From assembly GCA_965223985.1 (NCBI GenBank), contig OZ245030.1:4216001-4280000 (forward strand): a stretch of DNA of 64,000 nt, given 5' to 3'. The position numbers were made by a program, and so were the translations under genes. Source of the stretch: JAPPKS01 sp963667895 (lineage in GTDB: Bacteria > Poribacteria > WGA-4E > PCPOR2b). The notes under the pieces were generated by a model. The model saw only the letters and a program-made list of their open reading frames with translations, was not told the origin of the DNA and did no database searches. Positions 18,876 to 28,476 of the stretch are shown here, in pieces; position 1 is the stretch's first letter, and every line of letters begins with the position of its first letter.

Positions 18876-20030
18876 ATGTTCAGAAGTACAATCGAATTCG
18901 CGACGATAGTGAGTTCCTTTATTGTTCAGCGCATACGCTACCGTCAAGTATTGCCTGCTGACTTTAAGCCGCGCCGGATTCTTGTCGTGAAGCTAGATCA
19001 CCTAGGGGATGTTTTACTCGCCACCTCAGTTTTTTCGAATTTACGCTGTGTCTATCCACACGCGCAAATCCATGCGCTCGTTGGAAGTATAGGTGCCCTC
19101 GTTTTACGCAACCATCCCGATGTGAACAAAATCATACAGTATGATGCGCGTTTTTTTTGTCGATCCGGACGACCGATGCAACTGCGTGATGCATCCCAGT
19201 TATTCCGTAGTCTCCGCCTCAAAAAATACGATTTGCTAATTGACTTGCGTGGAGACTGGCTGACAGTGATTTTCGCCCTCTTTAAAGGGGCGTACTATCG
19301 TCTCGATCTCGCATCACTACAAGCTGAGAACAAACTCGGGCATTTTGCCTTCACCAGTTCACACGAAGTTGAGCGCAACCTTGATGTTCTCCGCACTGCA
19401 CGCATCCCCACATCTCTCAAGACACCCGCTTTTTACAATACACGTGCCGATCAGCGCTGGACTGAAGATTTTCTCAGCAACGCAAATATCGTCAAAGATC
19501 GCCCCTTAATTGCTATCCATCCCGGATCTCCAATTAAACTCAAGCGCTGGCGCGCTGAACGTTTTGCGGCAGTCGCGGATTGGCTGATTACACACAAGGA
19601 AGCACAAATTCTATTTGTTGGCGTGAAATCTGAGTCCTCAGTAATTGCAGGCGTTCAAAAACAGATGCATCGAGAAGCAATCACTGTCGCAGGTAAAACA
19701 AACCTATCTCAACTCGCTGAAATTCTGAGGCGTTGCGATCTGTTTATTGGGAATGACAGCGGCCCCATGCACCTTGCCGCCGGTATAGGAACCCAGACGA
19801 TTGGGTTATATGGGCCAGGCAATCCGGCACGTTTTGGACCTGTAGGTGCACATAGCTGCACAATTCGACGGATGCCTAATTGCCCGCCTTGTATGGGAAC
19901 TTCCTGTAAATTCGGTGGGGAGGGATGTATGAAAGAGATCGGGGTAGACGAGGTGATTCGGTTGGCTGAACAACTCTTGATACCATATGCAGATTTCAAT
20001 AACGGGAAAAAGGCAGTATTAGACCTCTGA
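18876..20030 (+). CDS. Glycosyltransferase family 9 (heptosyltransferase-like)
   Basis: GT9 enzymes transfer heptose or related sugars to the lipopolysaccharide inner core. The typical opening RRILVVKLDHLGDVLLATSV and the nucleotide-sugar binding region FIGNDSGPMHLAAGIGTQTIGLYGP (the GNDSGxxHLA motif) are clear. A cysteine-rich piece near the end, NCPPCMGTSCKFGGEGCM, occurs in many family members. Length is 384 residues. It supports a Gram-negative-type envelope. The gene stands alone, 84 bases after fusA. Confidence 0.9.
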   Translation: MFRSTIEFATIVSSFIVQRIRYRQVLPADFKPRRILVVKLDHLGDVLLATSVFSNLRCVYPHAQIHALVGSIGALVLRNHPDVNKIIQYDARFFCRSGRPMQLRDASQLFRSLRLKKYDLLIDLRGDWLTVIFALFKGAYYRLDLASLQAENKLGHFAFTSSHEVERNLDVLRTARIPTSLKTPAFYNTRADQRWTEDFLSNANIVKDRPLIAIHPGSPIKLKRWRAERFAAVADWLITHKEAQILFVGVKSESSVIAGVQKQMHREAITVAGKTNLSQLAEILRRCDLFIGNDSGPMHLAAGIGTQTIGLYGPGNPARFGPVGAHSCTIRRMPNCPPCMGTSCKFGGEGCMKEIGVDEVIRLAEQLLIPYADFNNGKKAVLDL

Positions 20031-20102
20031 AGCACGCCGCCTTTACAACATGCAATTCCCTCACTTAGCGCTCCAAACTGTATGAAGTCGAATTCCAGCG
20101 AC

Positions 20103-20834
20103 TCATTCAGGAGCGGTAAGGAATTTTTCAATCTTCGCCTTGAGGTCTTGATTGACCTCCTCAATGCTTCGAGAAGCATCGACTACTGTAAAACCAAATT
20201 CGTCGGTCATCTTATCAAACTCTTCAAGAATCCGGGTTTGATACCGCACAAAGCTTTCATACACATCCCCTGACAATCCAATATCCATACCCGATTCCCA
20301 GTAACTCATGCTGCGTCCAGATTCAAAGGTACGCCGAATTAAATCCTGAACGCCAATCCTCAAGTAGATAATTAGATCGGGTATCGGTGCAAAACCGTAG
20401 ACCTTGCGAAGCCAGTCTGGATCGATGCCACGTACGATGTGTCGTGCGAAGGCAGTGTACATATAGCGGTCTGCGAGAACAATAAACCCCCCTTTGAGAG
20501 CCGGAATAATGACATTTTCAAGTCGATCGGCAAAATCAGCGGCATACAATACACTGAAAGTAATCTGATTTAGGGTATTGCCTCTCTTAACTGTGTCAAT
20601 TGCTGGACCCAACAATGGCGAGCGTGTCCATCCTGTATTGACGACACCATAACCCTTCACCTCAAGCCATTTCGTCAAATTGTCATTCAGTGTCGCTTTG
20701 CCAAGGCTATCGACGCCCTCTATATGTGTCGATCTGCCAACCGCATCAGTCCCTTCAATGACAATGAGTTTGCCAGACAAATCGCTCGCATCAAGGTAGG
20801 GCATACCATCGCCGTAAAAAATTCGGTCTTTCAT
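20103..20834 (-). CDS. Thymidylate kinase-like protein with doubled P-loop
   Basis: The 243-residue protein is a clear paralogue of the next gene and of dTMP kinases: shared signatures are FADRLENVIIPAL, LADRYMYTAFAR and RGIDPDWLR. The nucleotide-binding loop is odd. Residues 26-36 read IEGTDAVGRST, with Arg in place of the usual P-loop Lys, and residues 38-48 repeat the pattern as IEGVDSLGKAT, which has the Lys but Ala instead of the next Ser/Thr. This looks like a 36-base tandem duplication followed by divergence. Whether it still binds ATP is uncertain. A ribosome site AAGGA precedes the ATG. It lies downstream of its paralogue, likely co-transcribed. Confidence 0.8.
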   Translation of the reverse strand: MKDRIFYGDGMPYLDASDLSGKLIVIEGTDAVGRSTHIEGVDSLGKATLNDNLTKWLEVKGYGVVNTGWTRSPLLGPAIDTVKRGNTLNQITFSVLYAADFADRLENVIIPALKGGFIVLADRYMYTAFARHIVRGIDPDWLRKVYGFAPIPDLIIYLRIGVQDLIRRTFESGRSMSYWESGMDIGLSGDVYESFVRYQTRILEEFDKMTDEFGFTVVDASRSIEEVNQDLKAKIEKFLTAPE

Positions 20835-20983
20835 CTGTTTTTCCTTGTCAAATTAAGCTCGCGCCGAACGTAAGTTTAACAGCCTTGTAGATTTTTCAAA
20901 AGCCTTCTGAGCTATAGTTTAAATGCACTGTTTCTTAATGGGACGCCAAACTATGAGTCCATCAGGAATAGGGGTACCAACGC

Positions 20984-21697
20984 TTACGCTTCTTTCTGAA
21001 ATCGCTCAAGCCCCATTGGTTGATGATGTTTATCATAGTCAATCAATGCCTTCCGAACAACTTCTCTCACAAGTTCCTGCTGCTTGTCAATCGGACCGCT
21101 GCCGTCAACCACAGTCAATCCAAATTCAGACGCCAATCGGTCATATTCTTTGAGCACACGGCCTTGGAAAATTTTGAAGCTGGTTTTCGAATCATCACTT
21201 AACCCGAGATCCATACCAGCCTCATAAAATTTGAGCTTTCCACGCCCAATCCGAATACGCTTAATGGACACCTCAATCGGGACTTTGAAATAAAACGCAA
21301 TATCTGGCTTCACAGCGAAGGAATACAAATTACGTACCCAGTCGGGGTGAACACCGCGGGAAACATCTCGTGCGAATGCCGTGTAAGCATAACGATCTGC
21401 CATCACAATCATTCCCGCTTCTAGAGGCGGCACAATCATATTTGCCAATCGGTCGGCGAAATCAGTTGCATGCATGATGCTGAATGTCGTCGGGGTTAGC
21501 AAATTTCTCTTTTTTCCTTTTCGGGTTGTCTGCTTCACGAGGGGGGAGGAATTCCATTCCGTGTAGAACACACTATAGCCTTCGGAGACCAACCACTTGC
21601 GCAATAGGTCCAATTGGGTGCTTTTTCCGGAACCGTCCATTCCCTCAACAACAAAGAGTTTTCCCGGATATGGATGAGGTTGTGTAATTTTGTTCAT
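20984..21697 (-). CDS. Thymidylate kinase-like protein
   Basis: The protein should phosphorylate dTMP or a related nucleotide. It has a canonical P-loop, VVEGMDGSGKSTQ, and the lid/base region FADRLANMIVPPLEAGMIVMADRYAYTAFAR split by the DRYAYTA motif. Housekeeping Tmk usually has DRYxxSxxAYQ; here it is DRYAYTAFARD, so it belongs to a divergent branch shared with the neighbour at 20103-20834. AGGAGG lies six bases before the ATG. Length 237 residues. The two genes are in tandem, in the same direction, about 150 bases apart. No other tmk is in the window, so the housekeeping role may be here or elsewhere. Confidence 0.85.
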   Translation of the reverse strand: MNKITQPHPYPGKLFVVEGMDGSGKSTQLDLLRKWLVSEGYSVFYTEWNSSPLVKQTTRKGKKRNLLTPTTFSIMHATDFADRLANMIVPPLEAGMIVMADRYAYTAFARDVSRGVHPDWVRNLYSFAVKPDIAFYFKVPIEVSIKRIRIGRGKLKFYEAGMDLGLSDDSKTSFKIFQGRVLKEYDRLASEFGLTVVDGSGPIDKQQELVREVVRKALIDYDKHHQPMGLERFQKEA

Positions 21698-21952
21698 CTT
21701 TTCCTCCTACGTATAGCTATTGGCTGTGCCTTCCGTGACCGTACTCCTTTAACTGAGAGGTATACCATTAGTCTGCTCCGAGAAATTGGGACAGCATGGC
21801 TATATTCCACAGTCTACCACATTCGAGACGGGATTGTAAATACTGTCAAGGGCTTCCTTCCACAAGAAACTCCTCAATGAGCAGACACGAGAGTTTCTGA
21901 AACTAAATGTCATCCGTCAACACACATACAGTGTGTGAGACAGTCCTAACCG

Positions 21953-22987
21953 TCAAGCCACAGTGGAAGTTATGGCTTTGCCCAACATCTGACGCGCTAA
22001 AACCGCTCCGCCGATGACACCCGCGTAATCGCCGAGGTTAGCACCTACGATTTGGACACCATTCATCGTACTAGGCAAAACGTGTTTCTCCGTCGCTCGG
22101 TGGATGCCCGCCAAAAAATCATCCCCCATCGCTTCGATAACCCCTCCGCCAAGAACAATCATCTCGGGGTTTAAGAAATTGACAATCGAAGCAACTCCGA
22201 CGCCCAAATATTTCTCGGTGCGACGCATCACCTTCCTCGTCAATTTGTCTCCTTTACGCACTGCTTTTGCTAAGGTGCTACTGCGAATCAAATCTAGATT
22301 TCCACCGTTCAACTTTAGCAAGATGCTCGACTTGCCATGTTTGAGGATGGCTTTCCGAAGTTGACGGGTAATGGCTACACGACTCGCCACGGCTTCCAAA
22401 CATCCAAGGTTTCCACAACCACACCGTGGACCTTTGCATTTTACGATTATGTGCCCCACCTCACCGGCAGTTTTGCTCGCACCGTGGAAGAGCTTCCCTT
22501 CTAAGATAATTCCGCCGCCGATTCCGGTGCCGACAAAAATTCCAACGAGCGATTTCACCCCTTGTCCAACTCCGAATGCTGACTCGCCCAACGCACATAA
22601 ATTGACATCATTATCGACGAATGTCGAGATACCCGTACGTGTTTCAAGTTCCGATTTAAGAGGAACGTTCGACCAACCGAGATTCGAGGCAAAAATAACA
22701 ACACCTGTCTCCGGATCCAGCGGACCCGGGGCGCCAATCCCAATCGCCCGAATCTGGGAGCTGTCGAGCCCCGCTAGATTAATCGCCTTTCGAATACACC
22801 GAGCAATCCGATTAATCACTTTACCCACGTCTTTATCCGCCTTCGTAGCCGTTTTCGATTGAGATATGATCTCCCCCGCTACATTAATGACCGCCGCTAG
22901 AATCTTTGTGCCGCCCATATCGACACCGACAACAAAGTCATCGTCAGAGGTTGAAATCCCCGTCAATCGTGCTTGTGGATCGCTCAT
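21953..22987 (-). CDS. ROK family sugar kinase (glucokinase-like)
   Basis: A 344-residue ROK kinase that phosphorylates glucose or a related sugar with ATP. Seen: phosphate motif VGVDMGGTKILAAV at about residues 20-33, sugar-binding FVDNDVNLCALGE, the glycine-rich GTGIGGGII, and the ROK zinc site GHIIVKCKGPRCGCGNLGCLE. AGGAG precedes the ATG. It could be a regulator, but no helix-turn-helix is present at the N-terminus, so a kinase is preferred. Substrate not determinable from sequence. Confidence 0.9.
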   Translation of the reverse strand: MSDPQARLTGISTSDDDFVVGVDMGGTKILAAVINVAGEIISQSKTATKADKDVGKVINRIARCIRKAINLAGLDSSQIRAIGIGAPGPLDPETGVVIFASNLGWSNVPLKSELETRTGISTFVDNDVNLCALGESAFGVGQGVKSLVGIFVGTGIGGGIILEGKLFHGASKTAGEVGHIIVKCKGPRCGCGNLGCLEAVASRVAITRQLRKAILKHGKSSILLKLNGGNLDLIRSSTLAKAVRKGDKLTRKVMRRTEKYLGVGVASIVNFLNPEMIVLGGGVIEAMGDDFLAGIHRATEKHVLPSTMNGVQIVGANLGDYAGVIGGAVLARQMLGKAITSTVA

Positions 22988-23039
22988 CTAACTCAGCTCC
23001 TAAAGAGAATCGATTTATTGCCGAAGAGCCGGCTTTTGT

Positions 23040-24401
23040 TTAAAACAGAAAGGCGTGTGCGATGATGAAGTAAGACAAGATACCAAATATATCAATTGAA
23101 GTAGTAACAAATGGCCCGGTCGCTATAGCGGGGTCAATTCGTATCCGTTTAAAAAGCATTGGAATTATTGTTCCAACGGTGGCAGCGAGAATCATGTTGG
23201 CACAGATTGACAAAGCGACGACAATTGGAAACCAACCCGCTTCCACCTTCCATTGGAGTACCATTGCGAATATACCCAGAAGGATACCATAGATACTACC
23301 GAGAGCGGCACCGGTTCCAAATTCACGCCACAAGACTTTCCACGCATCCTTGAGATTCACTTCGCTAGTTGCGAGTCCGCGTACGATAATCGTTGATGAC
23401 TGGGCGCCGATATTACCTCCCATACCCATGATAATTGGAATAAAAGCCGCCAATGCAGCAATCTCTTTTTTAATTGCCCCTCAAACCTACCGATCAGATA
23501 CACAGCAACCAAGCCACCGGCAAAACTTGCGAGCAACCACGGCAAGCGCGTACGAGTATTTTTGAAAATGGATTTGGATCCGATATCGACGGCCCCTGTA
23601 CCCGCCATTTTTAGCATGTCTTCCGTGTTTTCTTCGCCGATAACATCGATTACATCATCAATAGTAACGATACCAACAAGCCCATCTGTGTCATTAATCA
23701 CCGGAACCGCCAAAAGATTATACCGCCCAACAACCCGCGCAACATCTTCTTGAGGAGTGTTCGTGTGAACTGTGTACAATCGAGTGCTCATGAGATTTTT
23801 CAAAGGAGTATCAGGTTTAGTGGTGACAAGCTGTCTTAGGGATATGACGCCTTTAAGCTGGTTCTCCTCGTCAATTACATATACATAAAAACCATCTCTA
23901 CGTCCGCCATTTCGCGGATACGCTCGGTTGCTTCCGCCGCGGTTGTTTCCTCCAGCAAGGCGAAGAAATTTGGGGTCATGATATAACCCGCTGTCTTTTC
24001 CTCGTGCTGTAGTAACTGTTCGAGATCTACCGATGCCTTGCCTTTTATGAGCTTGAGCAATTCATCCCGCATGTCGTCAGAGAGATCAGTCAAGATGTCA
24101 CTCACATCGTCCGCTGGCATTCCGCGAAGGACTTCTGCCGTAAGAGTAGGCTCTGTTATTTCAATAAATAAAATCCGATCCTCACGGTTTAATTCGCTCA
24201 TAACTTCACTCATATGCCCCTCTTCGATTAAGAGGTCAAAAAGCAGTGTTTTCTCTTCGGGGCGAGAGTGCAAAAACCAGTACGCAATATCCGCCGAATG
24301 TGTCTTTACGATAACGGTTTTGAGGTTCGGTATCGCCCTGTGTTTATGAGTTTTATCACCGTTGAAATGAGAAACTCATCTCGGTCGCGTGTAGCTATCA
24401 T
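23040..24401 (-). CDS. mgtE: Magnesium transporter MgtE, split by three single-base frameshifts
   Basis: MgtE is a Mg2+-gated Mg2+ channel. Four frame pieces add up to the normal length of about 454 residues. The start ATG at 24401 overlaps the aroC stop (ATGA). The first piece ends near 24322-24326, where one C is missing, joining INTGRYRT to LKTVIVKTHSADIAYW. The MgtE N-domain and first CBS part follow. One G missing near 23893-23897 joins EMADVE to GFYVYVIDEENQ. The second CBS domain follows (VPVINDTDGLVGIVTIDDV). One G missing in the run at 23477-23480 joins LIGRFEG to AIKKEIAALAAFIPIIMGMG and the pore helices. All three are base losses, so sequence error is more likely than decay. Confidence 0.85.
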
Positions 24402-25525
24402 GTCTTTGTTGTTCCTACAAGGTCATTGGATGTTCTCACTTGACTATCAAAAGTCCTCGCGCGTTGACGGAGAAAGTGATCAACCAGCACCAGCGCAATC
24501 ATTGCCTCGACAATTGGTACCGCGCGAGGTAGGACACATGGATCATGTCTCCCACGCGCGGATAAAACTACTGCGTTACCGTGGATGTCCACGGTGTCCT
24601 GTGCCTTGCGAATTGTCGATGTTGGTTTGAAAGCGACTTGTAAAAGAATATTTTCGCCGTTTGAAATACCCCCTTGGATGCCGCCAGAGTTATTTGTCCG
24701 TGTGCGGATGCGCTCCTCTTCGGTGAAAAATAAATCGTTATGCTGCGAACCGGTCATTGCCACACTGCCAAATCCTGACCCGATTTGGATGCCCATTGTC
24801 GCCGGAAGAGACATCATCGCCTTTGCCAAATCCGCCTTGAGTTTGTCAAACACCGGTTCACCGAGCCCGATCGGAACGTTTCGCGACACAGACTCAATAA
24901 TCCCACCAAGCGAATCGCCATCTCGCCTCGCCTGATCGATGCGTTCGGTCATCTGCTTACTAGCATTAGGTTCGGGACATCTAGCTAGGCTGGATTCAAT
25001 CTCATCTAGAGTAACCGTATCCGAATCAACGGCGGCGACGATGGTGTGAATCTGCTTCACGTAGGCAAGAATTTCTGTACTGCACTGCTCCTGCAAAATC
25101 TGTCTTGCGATTGCGCCCGCCGCTACTCGTCCAATTGTTTCGCGCGCACTCGCCCGACCACCCCCTTGCCAGTTGCGGATGCCGTACTTCTGTTGGTAGG
25201 TGAAGTCGGCATGAGACGGTCGATAAATGTCTTTTAGGTGTTCATAGGCGGAGGGTTTCGCATCCTTGTTCCATACCAACATGGAGATTGGTGTCCCAAG
25301 GGTCTTGCCTTCAAATACCCCTGATAAAATCTGCACCACATCCGTTTCCTGACGTGGAGTTGTAAGATGACTCTGCCCTGGACGGCGACGATCTAGTTCT
25401 GTCTGAATGGCGTTGATGTCGATTTTCAGTTGCGGTGGACATCCATCAATCACAACACCAATAGCGTCGCCATGCGATTCTCCCCACGTCGTGATTCGAA
25501 AAAGATGACCGAAGGTATTTCCCAT
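24398..25525 (-). CDS. aroC: Chorismate synthase
   Basis: The enzyme makes chorismate from 5-enolpyruvylshikimate-3-phosphate with reduced FMN, the last step of the shikimate pathway. The N-terminal signature GHLFRITTWGESHG and the internal motif GIRNWQGGGRASARET are typical, as is NNSGGIQGGISNG. Length of 375 residues is normal. Its stop overlaps the mgtE start by four bases. No other aro genes are nearby. Confidence 0.97.
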   Translation of the reverse strand: MGNTFGHLFRITTWGESHGDAIGVVIDGCPPQLKIDINAIQTELDRRRPGQSHLTTPRQETDVVQILSGVFEGKTLGTPISMLVWNKDAKPSAYEHLKDIYRPSHADFTYQQKYGIRNWQGGGRASARETIGRVAAGAIARQILQEQCSTEILAYVKQIHTIVAAVDSDTVTLDEIESSLARCPEPNASKQMTERIDQARRDGDSLGGIIESVSRNVPIGLGEPVFDKLKADLAKAMMSLPATMGIQIGSGFGSVAMTGSQHNDLFFTEEERIRTRTNNSGGIQGGISNGENILLQVAFKPTSTIRKAQDTVDIHGNAVVLSARGRHDPCVLPRAVPIVEAMIALVLVDHFLRQRARTFDSQVRTSNDLVGTTKT

Positions 25526-25754
25526 AGTGATTCCCCAATCTAACCGATATTAGTTCCTTATCGAATGATGTCCAAAATCCCTCTTGACAATACTATCAAG
25601 ATTAATTACCCTATACTTATAATTGATGTGAAGACTTGGCAAATATAGCATATCATCGCCTGAATATCAACTGAAAATCTTTGATTCACCTTGAATTGCA
25701 AAGCAAACGCAAATATATCCAAGCCCTTGTGTTAAGATTCCGGAGGAGGCAGAC

Positions 25755-26447
25755 TTGATTAGGAAAATTTTCAAACGACTGAAAATCAGTTGGGTGCTCA
25801 CCTTTATCCTCGTCGGAGTGCTTTGGAATACACCGATAGTATATCCGCTGAAACTCCTTGTGGTCTTTTTGCACGAACTCAGTCACGGCATTGCAGCGGT
25901 GGCGACGGGGGGAAGCATTAAAGAAATTGTTGTCGTACCCCAAGAAGGAGGGCACACACTCACAATTGGCGGTTCGCGGTTTTGGACGCTCACAGCCGGA
26001 TATCTTGGAAGTCTTGTTTGGGGCGGATTGATTCTCGTACTGGCTGCTCGGACTCACCTTGACAAGCTTCTCAGCGTATTAATTGGTACTGGTATGATCC
26101 TCGTTTCGATCCGCTATGGGGGAAACTGGTTTGTCTACCTTTTCGGAATTGGGTTTGGAGGAGGGCTTATTCTTGTCGGTGGCTTACTCCCGGAGTCCAT
26201 CAACGACTGGATTCTTCGAGTCATCGGTTTTACCAGTTGCCTCTACGCTATCCTCGATATTAAGAGTGACGTGTTAGATCGTAGCGGAGTTCGCTCCGAC
26301 GCGCGTATGCTCCATGAAGAACTCACGCCATTCATTCCAACCGTCGCTTGGGGAATCCTTTGGATTATTATTGCTATCATTGGTACCTTCTTCTTCTTGT
26401 ACCTTTCGGGCGAAGATAAGGAAGATTTAGATGAAACAACGCAATGA
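25755..26447 (+). CDS. M50-like membrane metalloprotease
   Basis: The gene starts at TTG with AGGAGG just upstream (25744-25749). The 230-residue protein is hydrophobic with about six membrane segments. The zinc-binding sequence VFLHELSHGIAAV (HExxH) lies inside the second segment at about residues 38-50, as in peptidase M50/M50B site-2-type proteases. No PDZ domain is visible. It would cut within or beside the membrane. It is divergent from aroC and convergent with the DUF6785-like gene. Confidence 0.75.
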   Translation: MIRKIFKRLKISWVLTFILVGVLWNTPIVYPLKLLVVFLHELSHGIAAVATGGSIKEIVVVPQEGGHTLTIGGSRFWTLTAGYLGSLVWGGLILVLAARTHLDKLLSVLIGTGMILVSIRYGGNWFVYLFGIGFGGGLILVGGLLPESINDWILRVIGFTSCLYAILDIKSDVLDRSGVRSDARMLHEELTPFIPTVAWGILWIIIAIIGTFFFLYLSGEDKEDLDETTQ

Positions 26448-26483
26448 TGGAAAGACATAATTCATCCCTGAGTTGCCCAGCAC

Positions 26484-28433
26484 TTACGGCCAAAACTGAT
26501 ATAAGGGCGTGTTGGTAAAAATGCTCAAAACGCTCCAGAGGTGACCCAGGATATAGTCTCCCAATGCAATTCCTAGGAAGAAGGGAATTGCGCGGTGATA
26601 AGCTCGAAACCCACCGTGACGCAAGATTGCCGCCTTGAGTATCCACGTGATGAAAAAACAGCACCACATGTTGTACATTCCTCCAAAACCCCCGCTTGGG
26701 TTCGCCACGGCATAGCCGAGAGGATGAAGTGGCCACCACAGAAAACGCGTCCGCAATAACATCAGCAGAGTGGTCAATCCAAGACCTCCTCCCATAAAAG
26801 CGAGCGCGAGCACATCCGTATCCTGTGGATAATTGAGCCAGTTCTCCAATTGGCGATACACACCGCGCCCAAACCACAACGTCCAAGGTCCGTAGTGCCC
26901 CGTTTCTGCGCCGTGTCGGTAGTAGTTATCCAGCAATATCCAAAAGATGGTCACAGATCCAATTAGGGTTGCCATAAGAATCGCCGTAGCCATTTGACGC
27001 GGGTTGATATTTCGCCTTTCCGATATTCTGAAGGCTTCTAGTTGATTCGGCATCGGATGGGCGCGATACGCGCGATTGAAAAACATGTAAAGCGAAAATA
27101 CAGTTAGATTGCCGGTGCCAAGTCGACGTGTGCCAAACCCGTCAATCATCATGCTGTGCGGATCGATGTAGTGCAAATCGTGTACGAGCAAACCCGATTC
27201 AGCGCGCAACCGGGTGATAATGGTCCCCAACAAAAAGTAAATCCCAAAGTAAATAGGCACAACCCATAAAGACATCCCCGCTTGGAGCGAAAACACAATC
27301 AGAAACGCCATCCCCATCACAATACCTGCCGCCGCAAATTGATACGACATCGGTTCACGGGAATCGTCAAGCTGCGACGGAGATGCGCGAGGACTCAGCA
27401 GGTGACGCGCCAAACGCTTGATATGAGATTTGCCAGCCCAAAGTACGAATCCCAACAGTCCAACGTACGCACCAAAGCCTTGTTCGTTGGCATAAGGGAA
27501 ACGTTCGAGATTTCGCCAACCCATCACGCCGCCAATCATTATTTCGAGCTGATAAAACCAAAAAAAAGCCCAGCATGAAAACAGCAGATTCAACGGGATA
27601 AGAAAACTAATCCCAATAGCAAAGGGATAGAAGGCGACTCCCACATGTCCAATCATGTTCCAAGGACGGCTGGTGAAGTATTGGTGGATGACCTGACGCT
27701 TGACCGGAAGATAAGGCGCGGCGGGGTAAATCGAATTGAGCAGATTCATCGTGCTGATGAGTGCTGCGATGCTAAATCCAATCCACATCAGTCGATTCGT
27801 AAAGAAACCAGATTTCGTATCTGTCATCCGCAGCGGTAGCTGAATAATTGGATAAGTCAACCGCTCATGCTCTGTCCACTGAATGCGCAATAGGGTATTC
27901 ATACAGAGCATCGCGAACATCAACACCAAGATGAACGAAGTCCACGCGACAATGGGAAGAAACCACGCCCTCAAATATCGGTTTGTATAAAAGCTTGTTC
28001 CACCTTCGTAGTAAGCGACAAGCGCCGTTTCATCCTGAACGGTGAGCCAATTTGGGAGGTGCCTCCAAAATAACTCACGCCACTCGTTTTCAGGGGTCGC
28101 AAATCGGAAAGGATGCCCCACACTCGATATCAGGATTTCCATCATGTCGTGCGAACAGAGTGACGAAACAATGCACAACATGACATAGATGGTGAGTAGT
28201 TCACTCGGTTCCAGTCTAAGTCTAGCGGAGATTTTGCCTAGGACGTGACTAATCAGGAGCAGCCAAAAGATGATGAAAATAACGTTGGAGAGCGGGTGGA
28301 TGAGCGTTGGGTGGGTGTAGCGAACAACTTCAAGCTGGATGAGCCAGTAGACATTAACGAGAATGAGTAGCAGCCCGATGAGGAAGGACTTGCGTGTTAA
28401 ACCGCTTTGGAAAATAACAGGCGTGTCTTGCAT
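26484..28433 (-). CDS. Multi-span membrane protein, DUF6785/DUF6784-like
   Basis: A 649-residue integral membrane protein with about a dozen or more hydrophobic segments and short loops. The layout and segments such as EPSELLTIYVM and ERLTYPIIQLPLRM resemble the DUF6785/DUF6784 family that is common in Poribacteria, Planctomycetes and Armatimonadetes and is distantly reminiscent of oligopeptide transporters. I assign the family from memory of its pattern, not from a search. The substrate is unknown. The gene is downstream of a PhyH gene on the same strand, about 40 bases apart, so they may form one transcription unit. Confidence 0.7.
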   Translation of the reverse strand: MQDTPVIFQSGLTRKSFLIGLLLILVNVYWLIQLEVVRYTHPTLIHPLSNVIFIIFWLLLISHVLGKISARLRLEPSELLTIYVMLCIVSSLCSHDMMEILISSVGHPFRFATPENEWRELFWRHLPNWLTVQDETALVAYYEGGTSFYTNRYLRAWFLPIVAWTSFILVLMFAMLCMNTLLRIQWTEHERLTYPIIQLPLRMTDTKSGFFTNRLMWIGFSIAALISTMNLLNSIYPAAPYLPVKRQVIHQYFTSRPWNMIGHVGVAFYPFAIGISFLIPLNLLFSCWAFFWFYQLEIMIGGVMGWRNLERFPYANEQGFGAYVGLLGFVLWAGKSHIKRLARHLLSPRASPSQLDDSREPMSYQFAAAGIVMGMAFLIVFSLQAGMSLWVVPIYFGIYFLLGTIITRLRAESGLLVHDLHYIDPHSMMIDGFGTRRLGTGNLTVFSLYMFFNRAYRAHPMPNQLEAFRISERRNINPRQMATAILMATLIGSVTIFWILLDNYYRHGAETGHYGPWTLWFGRGVYRQLENWLNYPQDTDVLALAFMGGGLGLTTLLMLLRTRFLWWPLHPLGYAVANPSGGFGGMYNMWCCFFITWILKAAILRHGGFRAYHRAIPFFLGIALGDYILGHLWSVLSIFTNTPLYQFWP

Positions 28434-28476
28434 CGGTGTGAATTTAACAGATTGGTCAGTGTTCTACTCTGGATTA

